28,989 nucleotides of DNA, from NCBI GenBank assembly GCA_905194675.1, contig CAJJTG010000028.1, forward strand, positions 1-28,989, written 5' to 3'. The translations under genes were made by a program, and so were the position numbers. Below are positions 22,254 through 28,989 of the stretch, one piece after another. Positions within the stretch are counted from its first letter, which is position 1, and every line of letters begins with the position of its first letter. The stretch is from an uncultured Collinsella sp. Lineage in GTDB: Bacteria; Actinomycetota; Coriobacteriia; Coriobacteriales; Coriobacteriaceae. The notes beneath the pieces are model-generated. The model was not told where the DNA came from. It saw nothing but the letters and a program-made list of their open reading frames with translations, and did no database searches.

Positions 22254-25200
22254 ATGCTGGATCTCAAAGATATTTGCAAAAGGTATGTTGCGCAGTCGTT
22301 TACGCAGGTGGCGCTCGACAGCGTAAGCCTGTCTTTTCGCGATAACGAGTTCGTAGCCATCCTGGGTCCCTCGGGCTCGGGTAAAACTACGATGCTCAAC
22401 GTCATCGGCGGACTCGATCATTTCGATTCCGGCGACCTGCTGATCGACGGCATCTCGACCAAGGACTTCAGCGACCGCGATTGGGATGCCTACAGAAACA
22501 ATCGCATTGGCTTTGTGTTCCAGAGCTACAACCTCATTTTGCATCAGACCATTTTGGAAAACGTTGAGTTGGCGCTCACGCTCACGGGCGTAGGGCGTGC
22601 TGAGCGCCGCCAGCGTGCGCGCAAGGCGCTCGAGGCGGTTGGTCTGGGCGAGCACGTTAACAAGCGTCCGAGCCAGCTTTCGGGCGGCCAGATGCAGCGC
22701 GTGGCCATTGCCCGCGCCTTGATCAATGATCCCGAGATTGTGCTGGCTGACGAGCCGACCGGCGCCTTGGACTCGACGACATCCGTACAGGTCATGGATT
22801 TGCTCAAGGACGTTGCGCGCGACCGTCTGGTCATCATGGTCACGCACAATCCCGAGCTGGCGTACAGGTACGCCACGCGCATCGTTACCCTGGCTGACGG
22901 CAAGATCACCGACGATTCAGATCCCTTTGATGCTGCCGAGGCCGCGAGTCGCGAGGCCAAGCCCACGCGCAAAACCTCGATGAGCTTTGTGACGGCGCTG
23001 GGGCTTTCTGCCCGAAACCTCATGACCAAGAAGGGCCGTACGGCCATGACGGCCTTTGCAGGTTCGATTGGCATTATTGGCATCGCGGCGATTCTGGCGT
23101 TCTCCAACGGCGTAAACGGCTACATCAAAAAGGTCGAGGAGGACACGCTCTCGAGCTACCCGCTTACGATTTCCAAACAAGATTACGACCTGTCGTCCAT
23201 GATGGGCGGGCATGGGGCTACCGATGAGGAGGCGTCCAAGGGCGAGGACTCGTCCGATGGCGCTACCGGCGGCAAGGCTCAGGGGACCGATAAGATCCCT
23301 GTGGTCACGGCCGTAAAGGATATGTTCGCAAGCGTTAAGTCCAACGACATGACGAGCTTTAAGGCATGGCTCGATGCCGGTGGCGACGGCATCGATAAAG
23401 AGGTCAACGCCATTCAGTACGGCTACGGTGTATCGCCGGTTGTCTATCGTGCCGGCAAGGGCGACGAGAAGCCCGTTCGGCTTGTCCCCAACGCTATGAC
23501 CGAGGCCATGAGCGGAGGCGCGAGCTCAGCGGCAACGGTGAGCATGGATTCCATGGGAACCTCGGTCTTTAACGAGATGATTGACGACCAGAGCCTGCTC
23601 GACAGCCAGTACGATGTCGTTGCCGGCCATTGGCCCACGTCCGCCAACGAAGCCGTGATGGTGCTTTCGAGCCGCGGCACGGTGGGCGACTATACGCTCT
23701 ATAGTATCGGTGCGCTGGATATCGATGAGCTCAACGACCTGGTTAACAGTGCTATGACGGCTGACGGTGGGGTCGAAGCGCCCAAGACCGGCACCGACTT
23801 TACCTACGACGATGCGCTGTCCACGACGTTTAAGGTGCTGTCGCCGGCCGATGCCTATCGCAAAAACGAAGAGACCGGCATGTGGACCGACATGTCTGGC
23901 GACGCCGACTTTATGACGTCCAAGGTTGCCGACGGTATTGACGTGCGCATTGTGGGCGTGGTGCGACCTAACGAGACGGCTAACGCGAGCGCATTGTCCC
24001 CGGGCATTGCCTATACGCATGCGCTGACTCGCCAGCTTATGGAGCGCGCTGCCGATTCGCAGATTGTGCAAGAGCAGCTTGCCCACCCCGAGACGGATGT
24101 CTTTACGGGCAAAACCTTCGACGAGCTGCAAGGCGAGGCCAAACAAGGCGTGGATCTGGGCAGCATGTTCAGCGTGGACGAGGCGGCACTGAAGAGCGCA
24201 TTCTCGTTCGATACGTCTGCGCTTTCGGGCACGGCCAGCGGTATGGACCTTTCTGGTATCGACTTGTCCGGTCTGGACATTGACCTTTCGGGCGTTGGGA
24301 AGGACATCGACTTCAGCGACATCATGGCCAAAGCGCCGGCTCCAGATTTCTCGGGCATCTTTGACGGTCTGGAGCTCACACCCGAGCAAATGCAGCAGGT
24401 GGGAGCGCTTGCCAACCAGCTGTTTGAGGGCTTTATGCGGTCTGATCAGTTTAAGGCGCTGTCGCCCGAAGATCTTAAGGACGCGGCAAAGCTTGCTGCC
24501 GCGTTCTCGACGTATCTTGAGCATGATGCCGCCGCCCAGCAATGCCTGGCACAGCTCAAGGCGCTTGGCGGCGACGCCTTGGCCGAGCGTCTGCAGCAGG
24601 CGATGACCGACTATGTGCAAAAGCAGCTGGCTCCGTATCTGCAGCAGTCTATGGATCAGGTGATGAAGGCAATCAGCGAGCAGATCGCGATGACGGTATC
24701 AGCCCAGCTCAAGATGGGTACGGCGGGACTTATGGACCAAATGGCGACGCAGATGTCTTCGAGTTTTGCCAGCTTGGCAAGGGCGATGCGCGTGGATGCG
24801 AGCGCCTTTGCTCGTGCCATCCACTTCAACATGGATGCCGAGGACCTGAGTTCGCTCATGATGAGCTATGCCAAGGCGTCGAAGCTCACCTACGACAACA
24901 ATCTGACTACGTTGGGCTATGCGGACGAGGCGGACCCTATCTCGGTCAAGATTTTCCCGCGTGACTTTGAGGCCAAGGAGCGCGTACTCGATCACATCGA
25001 TGCGTACAACAGACAGGTCAAAGCTGCTGGCCATGATGAGCAGGCAATCTCGTACACCGACTACATGGGCATCATCATGGGTTCGGTGACCGACATCGTG
25101 AACACCATCAGCTTGGTGCTCATTGCGTTCGTGAGTATCAGTTTGGTGGTGAGCTCCATCATGATCGGCATCATCACCTACATCAGCGTGCTGGAGCGCA

Positions 25201-25508
25201 AAAAGGAGATTGGCATCCTGCGCGCGATCGGCGCGTCAAAGCGCAACGTGGCCAACGTATTCAATGCCGAGACCTTTATCGAAGGTTTCATTGCCGGCGT
25301 CTTTGCCATTGTCGTTGTGGTGGCCGTGAGTTTTCCGGTTAATGCCTGGGCGCTTGCGGCCAAGCAGGTACCCAATCTGATGAGCCTGCCCGTTCAAGAC
25401 GCGCTGATGCTCATTGCAATTTCGGTGCTGCTGACGGTCGTTGCCGGCCTGCTGCCGGCTCGCAGCGCATCCAAGAAAGACCCCGTGGAAGCCCTACGCT
25501 CCGAATAA
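22254..25508 (+). CDS. Fused ABC transporter ATPase and FtsX/MacB-type permease
   Basis: A 1084-residue protein. The N-terminal ABC domain is of LolD/MacB type: Walker A GPSGSGKTT at 38-46, signature LSGGQ at 142-146, Walker B IVLADEP at 162-168, H-loop His198. The permease has TM1 at 264-284, a huge extracytoplasmic part of about 650 residues, and three helices near the end, with the FtsX signature LERKKEIGILRAIGASKRNV between. The extracytoplasmic part includes a short Leu-Ser-Gly/Asp repeat stretch (about 661-692: DLSGIDLSGLDIDLSG) and then about 170 residues of helix-forming sequence, probably a stalk. Such mechanotransmission transporters export lipids, peptides or drugs or signal across the wall. 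Because ATPase and permease are one chain it probably works as a homodimer. ATG at 22254 after GGGGGAGAGG. The stop overlaps palindrome copy 3. Confidence 0.92.
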   Translation: MLDLKDICKRYVAQSFTQVALDSVSLSFRDNEFVAILGPSGSGKTTMLNVIGGLDHFDSGDLLIDGISTKDFSDRDWDAYRNNRIGFVFQSYNLILHQTILENVELALTLTGVGRAERRQRARKALEAVGLGEHVNKRPSQLSGGQMQRVAIARALINDPEIVLADEPTGALDSTTSVQVMDLLKDVARDRLVIMVTHNPELAYRYATRIVTLADGKITDDSDPFDAAEAASREAKPTRKTSMSFVTALGLSARNLMTKKGRTAMTAFAGSIGIIGIAAILAFSNGVNGYIKKVEEDTLSSYPLTISKQDYDLSSMMGGHGATDEEASKGEDSSDGATGGKAQGTDKIPVVTAVKDMFASVKSNDMTSFKAWLDAGGDGIDKEVNAIQYGYGVSPVVYRAGKGDEKPVRLVPNAMTEAMSGGASSAATVSMDSMGTSVFNEMIDDQSLLDSQYDVVAGHWPTSANEAVMVLSSRGTVGDYTLYSIGALDIDELNDLVNSAMTADGGVEAPKTGTDFTYDDALSTTFKVLSPADAYRKNEETGMWTDMSGDADFMTSKVADGIDVRIVGVVRPNETANASALSPGIAYTHALTRQLMERAADSQIVQEQLAHPETDVFTGKTFDELQGEAKQGVDLGSMFSVDEAALKSAFSFDTSALSGTASGMDLSGIDLSGLDIDLSGVGKDIDFSDIMAKAPAPDFSGIFDGLELTPEQMQQVGALANQLFEGFMRSDQFKALSPEDLKDAAKLAAAFSTYLEHDAAAQQCLAQLKALGGDALAERLQQAMTDYVQKQLAPYLQQSMDQVMKAISEQIAMTVSAQLKMGTAGLMDQMATQMSSSFASLARAMRVDASAFARAIHFNMDAEDLSSLMMSYAKASKLTYDNNLTTLGYADEADPISVKIFPRDFEAKERVLDHIDAYNRQVKAAGHDEQAISYTDYMGIIMGSVTDIVNTISLVLIAFVSISLVVSSIMIGIITYISVLERKKEIGILRAIGASKRNVANVFNAETFIEGFIAGVFAIVVVVAVSFPVNAWALAAKQVPNLMSLPVQDALMLIAISVLLTVVAGLLPARSASKKDPVEALRSE

Positions 25509-25539
25509 TGTGACAAAGGGACTGTCCCTTTGTCACATT
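25507..25539. repeat. Dispersed palindrome, copy 3 (perfect 33 bp)
   Basis: AATGTGACAAAGGGAC, a single T, and the exact complement, followed by TTTTG. It begins inside the stop codon of the ABC transporter gene and ends 6 bp from the stop of the convergent gene, so it may end transcription in both directions. The outer base pair is A-T here and G-C in copies 1 and 2. Confidence 0.92.
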
Positions 25540-25545
25540 TTGCGT

Positions 25546-26679
25546 CTAGTTCGTTTTGCCCATCAACGCGATACGGATGCTTGGATGGGTGTACTCGTCA
25601 AACTCGTCCTCGGGATCCGTGTCAAACGAGTAATAAGCCTTGATGGGGTCGTCGCTCGTCCTGATAGAGATTCTCTCGTAGAGTGAGCCGTTCAAAAAAG
25701 CCTGCCTAAACTCTTCGGGGAGCTTTTGCGGTGCTAGGAGCTCGGGACTCACGGTCTTGACATCTACGGTTTGGACAACAGAGGAAAGCTCGTCCAAGTC
25801 GAGCTCGATGCGGGCGAGGTTGTCCTCAAGGCTCGCGTCGGGGTCGATCTCTGCTATGTAGCTCACTTCCTTGAGCGTTCCCTTGTTATCGAAATCCAGG
25901 TACGTATAGGTCTTCTGGGTATCGGAGTCGCCTTCGTGCAGATAGCCGCGGACGTGATAGCCGTAATCTTGATATCGCTCGAAGGGGTCATCGGCGGACA
26001 CGTACTCGCATGCGGGCTCTAGCGCCTTGCGGGCGATGGCGATCTGCTCGGCCGCGGCCGCGGCGTTCTCTTGCATCTCGATGTTTCCCTGCGCCAGCTG
26101 CGGGATATAGGCACCGCACACGATTGCGAGGGGCAGGGCCACAAGTGCGATGATCCGCTTTTTTGCACGGGGGATAGGCACGCCATAGGCCTCCGCCATG
26201 GCCTTTGCGTTGGCATAGCTTTCGGTAAGTACGTCCGCTGCGGTGGCGACGGCGCCTACGGCAGCGGCGACTTCTGCCGCGCCGCCCAGGTTGCGCACGG
26301 TCTCGTTGTCGCTGTTCTTGAGTAGGCGCGCGGCGGCCTGCGTACCGATAACGCCCGCGATTTGTGCCGAGCGGTCTTTCTCGGACTGCTCGACGACGAG
26401 TCGGTGCTGCATTTCTTTCCACTGCTTGCCGCGCATGCCAAAGCGCGGCGCGAGCGCGCAGTAGCAGAAGATGACGAGCTCGACGGCGGTGAGCACCAGG
26501 GCGGCCATCATGCCCGTCTCCTGGAATCCTTCGTGATGGAAGACGATGTCGTCAATCATTTCGAAGGGAATGATCGTAAATGGCAGCACGAACGCCATGG
26601 CAAGCGCCGCACCGGCAACTTTGGGGCAGATGCAGTATCGCTGGATGCGCTTGCGTTCTTGTTCGGAAAGTGTAGCCAT
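25546..26679 (-). CDS. Membrane protein of unknown function
   Basis: A 377-residue protein with no recognised family. Hydrophobic helices lie at about 21-41, 56-76 and 177-196. Between the second and third is an Ala-rich helical region (AAARLL, GGAAEVAAAVGAVATAAD) ending in the basic PRAKKRI. The C-terminal about 180 residues are hydrophilic and look like an extracytoplasmic alpha/beta domain. The ATG follows AAGGA. A minus-strand TATACT (26767-26762) provides a good -10 with a weak -35. It is convergent with the ABC transporter, divergent from dus. Confidence 0.8.
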   Translation of the reverse strand: MATLSEQERKRIQRYCICPKVAGAALAMAFVLPFTIIPFEMIDDIVFHHEGFQETGMMAALVLTAVELVIFCYCALAPRFGMRGKQWKEMQHRLVVEQSEKDRSAQIAGVIGTQAAARLLKNSDNETVRNLGGAAEVAAAVGAVATAADVLTESYANAKAMAEAYGVPIPRAKKRIIALVALPLAIVCGAYIPQLAQGNIEMQENAAAAAEQIAIARKALEPACEYVSADDPFERYQDYGYHVRGYLHEGDSDTQKTYTYLDFDNKGTLKEVSYIAEIDPDASLEDNLARIELDLDELSSVVQTVDVKTVSPELLAPQKLPEEFRQAFLNGSLYERISIRTSDDPIKAYYSFDTDPEDEFDEYTHPSIRIALMGKTN

Positions 26680-26761
26680 AGCTGGTCCTTGGTGTCGTGG
26701 CGGTCGTTGCGGCGCGCGGTGCGTCAGTCTGGGCTAGCGCTGGATAAGAAATATGTGACTC

Positions 26762-26767
26762 AGTATA
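26762..26767 (-). promoter_or_regulatory. -10 box of the unknown membrane protein gene
   Basis: TATACT on the minus strand, about 80 bp before the start codon; the hexamer 17 bp upstream (GTCCAT) is a poor -35. Confidence 0.45.
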
Positions 26768-26830
26768 GAGAACCCCCGCCCTCGATGGACGCTCGATCAT
26801 ACGGCAAAAGTGCGATGGCAGGGGCGTATT

Positions 26831-26861
26831 ATGTGACAAAGGGACAGTCCCTTTGTCACAT
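26831..26861. repeat. Dispersed palindrome, copy 4, in the dus leader
   Basis: ATGTGACAAAGGGAC, a single A, and the complement (31 bp). TATTAT at 26827-26832 may be the dus -10 and overlaps its edge, so the dus transcript would begin with or run through this hairpin, only 14 bp before the start codon. The only copy that lies upstream of a gene rather than after one. Confidence 0.9.
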
Positions 26862-26875
26862 TGATTTGAGAATGG

Positions 26876-27835
26876 ATGTTGATGTATTTATCGCTGGCCC
26901 CTATGGAGGGGATTACCGGGCATGTGTTCCGTCGCGTGCATGCGGAGTGCTTCGGCGCGCTCGATTGTTACTACACGCCGTTTTTGCCGCCGCCGCGGGT
27001 GGGCAATCGCTTTGGCGGCAAGGCGTTTAAAGAGGTCGACCCTGCCAATAACCAGGGGCTTAACGTGGTGCCTCAGCTGATGTCCAAGAATGCTGACGAG
27101 TTTGTGTGGGCGGCGCAGGTGCTTACCGATATGGGCTACCGCGAGGTCAATCTCAACCTGGGTTGTCCCTCGGGAACGGTTGTTGCCAAGGGCAAGGGCT
27201 CGGGTTTCTTGCGTAATCTCGACGAGCTCGAGGCGTTCTTGGGCGATGTGTGCGAGCGCTCGCCGTTACCGGTATCGGTAAAAACCAGGCTGGGGTTGGA
27301 GCGCGATGGCGAGTATGAGCGTGTGCTCGATCTGTATTGCCGCATGCCGCTGGCAGAGCTGATCGTGCATCCGCGAGTGCAAAAGGACCGCTATACGGGC
27401 TCGCCGCGCAAGGAGTTTTACGGCGAGACGCTGGAACGTGCGCCGTTTCCGGTGGCATACAACGGCGACATTTTTGATCTTGAGGATATGGATGCGCTGG
27501 TGGAGGCCTATCCCGGCACGCGCCATGTAATGCTGGGGCGCGGCTTGCTTGCGAACCCCGCGCTGGCTCGCATGGTTAAGGGCGGCCCTGCCGCCACGGC
27601 TGCCGAGTTGCAGCGCTTCCATGACACACTGTTTGCGGCCTATGCGGACGAGATTGGGGGCAACGCGGTCTTTCGCATGAAGGAGTGGTGGTTCTATGCC
27701 AAATGCGCCTTTGCCGATCCCGCGACCGTTCACAGGCTCGTACGTAAGACCAAAAAGGTCGATGAATACCGCGCCGCTGTCGAGCGTGTCTTTCGTGAAC
27801 AGCCGCTTGCACCTGTTGCCCGCTTTTGCGGTTAA
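26876..27835 (+). CDS. dus: tRNA-dihydrouridine synthase family protein
   Basis: A 319-residue flavoenzyme of the Dus family, which reduces uridines in the tRNA D-loop with NADPH and FMN. The N-terminus SLAPMEGITGHVFR is the family's FMN-binding start. The catalytic cysteine is Cys97 in NLGCPSGTVVAKGKGSGFL. Further conserved points are VKTRLGL near 140, LIVHPRVQKDRYTG near 160-175 (substrate-side His/Arg), YNGDIFD near 197 and MLGRGLLANP near 223. The three-letter subfamily cannot be named. ATG at 26876 is followed by another in-frame ATG two codons later; the ribosome site (GAGA) is weak, and a palindrome hairpin lies just upstream. Confidence 0.92.
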   Translation: MLMYLSLAPMEGITGHVFRRVHAECFGALDCYYTPFLPPPRVGNRFGGKAFKEVDPANNQGLNVVPQLMSKNADEFVWAAQVLTDMGYREVNLNLGCPSGTVVAKGKGSGFLRNLDELEAFLGDVCERSPLPVSVKTRLGLERDGEYERVLDLYCRMPLAELIVHPRVQKDRYTGSPRKEFYGETLERAPFPVAYNGDIFDLEDMDALVEAYPGTRHVMLGRGLLANPALARMVKGGPAATAAELQRFHDTLFAAYADEIGGNAVFRMKEWWFYAKCAFADPATVHRLVRKTKKVDEYRAAVERVFREQPLAPVARFCG

Positions 27836-27883
27836 ATGATCCCTTGGGGACGGAGGAGATCGGATCGCTTGTGCCGGGCCCAT

Positions 27884-27947
27884 GCAAAAAGCTGTACGTC
27901 AGCATCCAAAGATGTCGAAAAATGTCGACTTTGGATGCTGACGTACA
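27884..27947 (-). terminator. 19-bp perfect stem terminator after the ribbon-helix-helix gene
   Basis: TGTACGTCAGCATCCAAAG (27893-27911) and its exact complement (27929-27947) enclose a 17-nt loop with a twofold ATGTCGA. On the minus strand it is followed by GCTTTTTGC. It lies 20 bp after the minus-strand gene's stop, and may also stop dus transcripts. Confidence 0.75.
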
Positions 27948-27966
27948 TGTTTGGATTCGGTGGGGG

Positions 27967-28233
27967 CTAGGCAATCATTGCATCGAGCGCGATGAGCTCC
28001 CTGAGTCGCTCCGTGCGCGTTTGCCCATGGCGTTCCGCCTTAGCGTCAAATGCTTCAAGAACTGATTCGCCCACACGTGCCGATAAAACAACGCTTGGTT
28101 CATCGGAAATCGACGGCCTTCCCAACTTGACGGTGTGGCCCTTCGGCCACTCATCTTTTTCGTATGCCGCTGCGGCTTTCTCTAGCTCACCGGGGGCAAA
28201 CCCCATCATCTTTTCAAGCTGCTTGGCGTCCAT
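27967..28233 (-). CDS. Ribbon-helix-helix (antitoxin-like) DNA-binding protein
   Basis: An 88-residue protein. The C-terminal half has the ribbon-helix-helix plan: a beta strand PSVVLSARV (about 47-55), then ESVLEAFDAKAERHGQTRTERLRELI. This is as in CopG/RelB-like antitoxins and short repressors. The N-terminal half (MDAKQLEKMMGFAPGELEKAAAAYEKD) is helical and may bind a partner. The ATG follows AGGAGG. Its promoter holds a palindrome, so it is likely autoregulated. No toxin gene lies next to it: a terminator follows directly, and the DNA upstream has no clear gene. It is either an orphan antitoxin or an independent regulator. Confidence 0.75.
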   Translation of the reverse strand: MDAKQLEKMMGFAPGELEKAAAAYEKDEWPKGHTVKLGRPSISDEPSVVLSARVGESVLEAFDAKAERHGQTRTERLRELIALDAMIA

Positions 28234-28283
28234 AGCGCCTCCTATCGATTGACATAATGTCGAGCGCTGGTTACCGGAATCTT

Positions 28284-28315
28284 TTTTGTATACAGTTTTG
28301 TAGACAAAAATACAA
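28284..28315 (-). promoter_or_regulatory. Promoter with operator palindrome of the ribbon-helix-helix gene
   Basis: On the minus strand TTGTAT (28315-28310), a 17-bp spacer and TATACA (28292-28287). The palindrome TTTTGTATACA/TGTAGACAAAA (28284-28309; one mismatch, 4-bp centre) covers spacer and -10, as expected for autorepression. Confidence 0.65.
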
Positions 28316-28319
28316 GCAG

Positions 28320-28631
28320 TTTATCAAGCTAATTAGCGTGTATTGACTAGTTTTTTCGATAGGAAATGAGCATCGATGGCTTCGATATTTCTTCACTTTC
28401 TAGTCTGGAACATGAGCGCTCATTGAACCTGCAGAGGGGGCACTTTAACAAACTATCGAGATTCTGGCCAGGAGCTTTCACCGGTCTTCGGTGGTGAGAA
28501 CAGCTCAATTCGCGACACAGTGTGTCGCGAATTGGAGTAGTCGCTGAGTGTTCTTTAACAACTAGTCATTCAAGAAGAGAGCGTCTAAGTGCCGGAATTG
28601 CCATTTTGAGTCGTCCCCAACGACTATTCTG
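28320..28631. other. AT-richer stretch without a convincing gene
   Basis: No frame here has both a ribosome site and coding character. A 43-codon frame (28366-28497) starts with the AGGAA site touching its ATG. The stretch holds the palindrome at 28506-28534 and a small hairpin AGTCGT/ACGACT (28609-28625). It may be the decayed edge of an accessory island. Confidence 0.5.
28506..28534. repeat. 29-bp palindrome with 13-bp perfect arms
   Basis: CAATTCGCGACAC, then AGT, then the exact complement. No T-run follows on either strand and no gene abuts it. Sequence is unrelated to the four TGTGACAAAGGG palindromes. Confidence 0.8.
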
Positions 28632-28875
28632 GAGGGCTGTGTGCAAAAAAAGGCAAATATGAGTACTGTTGCCATTATGGTTGCATTTATTTTGTTCAAA
28701 AATGAGGTCCCTGATGAGATTTAATACCATCAGGCGTCTCTTTTATTGAACATATGGGGAGAAATAACGCCGTCTGTGGGCGCTTGGGGCGTTGAATGAT
28801 CCCTGAAATGATTAAAATCGCTGTTACTAAACAAGTAGCAGTACTCATATTTGCCATTTTTTGAACACGGCCCTC
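28632..28875. mobile_element. MITE-like 244-bp element with 37-bp terminal inverted repeats
   Basis: Left arm 28632-28668 and right arm 28839-28875 match at 34 of 37 positions when one is inverted (GAGGGC...GTGT.CAAAAAA, then GGCAAATATGAGTACTG). Each arm carries AAAAGGCAAAT followed by ATG and opens a short frame starting Met-Ser-Thr that runs inward: 21 codons on plus (28659-28724) and 50 on minus (28696-28848), both hydrophobic at first. It may be a non-autonomous transposable element or a pair of convergent tiny genes. No target duplication is obvious. Confidence 0.55.
28704..28745 (+). terminator. Terminator-like hairpin inside the inverted-repeat element
   Basis: CCTGATG (28710-28716) pairs with CATCAGG (28728-28734); an outer GAG/CTC pair closes a 3x3 internal loop, followed by TTTTATT. 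It could end transcripts entering from the left. Confidence 0.5.
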
Positions 28876-28960
28876 TAAGGAGCTCTTTCCAGAGACGTCA
28901 GATGGCCTCAAACAGCCATAATCCAAAGGCTGTCTGGTAGCGCGCAGAGATGTGGTGTAA

Positions 28961-28982
28961 GAGGCGGGGCATGCCCCGCCTC
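28961..28982. repeat. 22-bp perfect palindrome at the window edge
   Basis: GAGGCGGGGC and GCCCCGCCTC around AT, fully self-complementary. It is very GC-rich against its surroundings. Perhaps a transcription stop of a gene beyond the edge; no T-run is visible on the plus strand. Confidence 0.6.
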
Positions 28983-28989
28983 CGCCCTT

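Noticed and set aside
23526..24620. A 364-codon minus-strand frame
   Set aside because: Antisense of the ABC transporter ectodomain.
28366..28497. A 43-codon frame starting MSIDGFDISS
   Set aside because: The AGGAA site touches the ATG with no spacing and nothing resembles a known protein; left as unannotated DNA.
28696..28926. A 76-codon minus-strand frame
   Set aside because: The upstream part runs through the inverted repeat's outer flank with no ribosome site; only the inner 50-codon version from 28848 is mentioned as possible.

Overview
The window reads as a chromosomal piece of a GC-rich gut actinobacterium of the class Coriobacteriia, most like Collinsella. This is an inference from gene style: high GC with third-position G/C, an LAxTG sortase motif, a LuxR-type regulator with a large N-terminal domain, a second type IIA topoisomerase pair, and a CXXC/4Fe-4S/TlpA redox operon. 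There is no rRNA, tRNA, CRISPR array or phage module, and no transposase gene.

Layout. (1) 1-2000, minus strand: three tandem genes related to sirtuins of the class M (SirTM) type, the leftmost cut by the window edge. They are divergent from a TetR-family repressor (2144-2698) across a near-perfect 20-bp palindrome that overlaps the operon's -10 box. (2) 2903-3433: a small iron-sulfur-type flavoprotein. (3) 3542-10703, minus strand: two stand-alone AAA+/STAND-like ATPases flank a parE-parC-like topoisomerase operon. Each ATPase gene has its own unusual repeat array at its promoter, and parE has a LexA-like box. (4) 10843-11091: a small two-helix membrane protein with a terminator. (5) 11182-16709, minus strand: a 1455-residue exported protein with a C-terminal LAGTG anchor, preceded by a LuxR-type regulator. 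(6) 17007-17987: GMP synthase reduced to its ATP-pyrophosphatase subunit. (7) 18104-22061: a two-component system divergent from a three-gene redox operon. The first gene of that operon is a 48-residue CXXC peptide starting at TTG. (8) 22254-25508: a fused ABC ATPase/permease with a very large extracytoplasmic domain. (9) 25546-28233: an unknown membrane protein, a tRNA-dihydrouridine synthase and a ribbon-helix-helix protein without a visible toxin. (10) 28320-28989: AT-richer DNA without a convincing gene but full of inverted repeats, including a 244-bp element with 37-bp terminal inverted repeats.

The most striking feature shared across the window is a dispersed palindrome (core TGTGACAAAGGGAC) present four times between 18.0 and 26.9 kb, always between genes. 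Its copies show compensatory base-pair changes. Two copies are joined at a fixed distance to a second hairpin that acts as a terminator.
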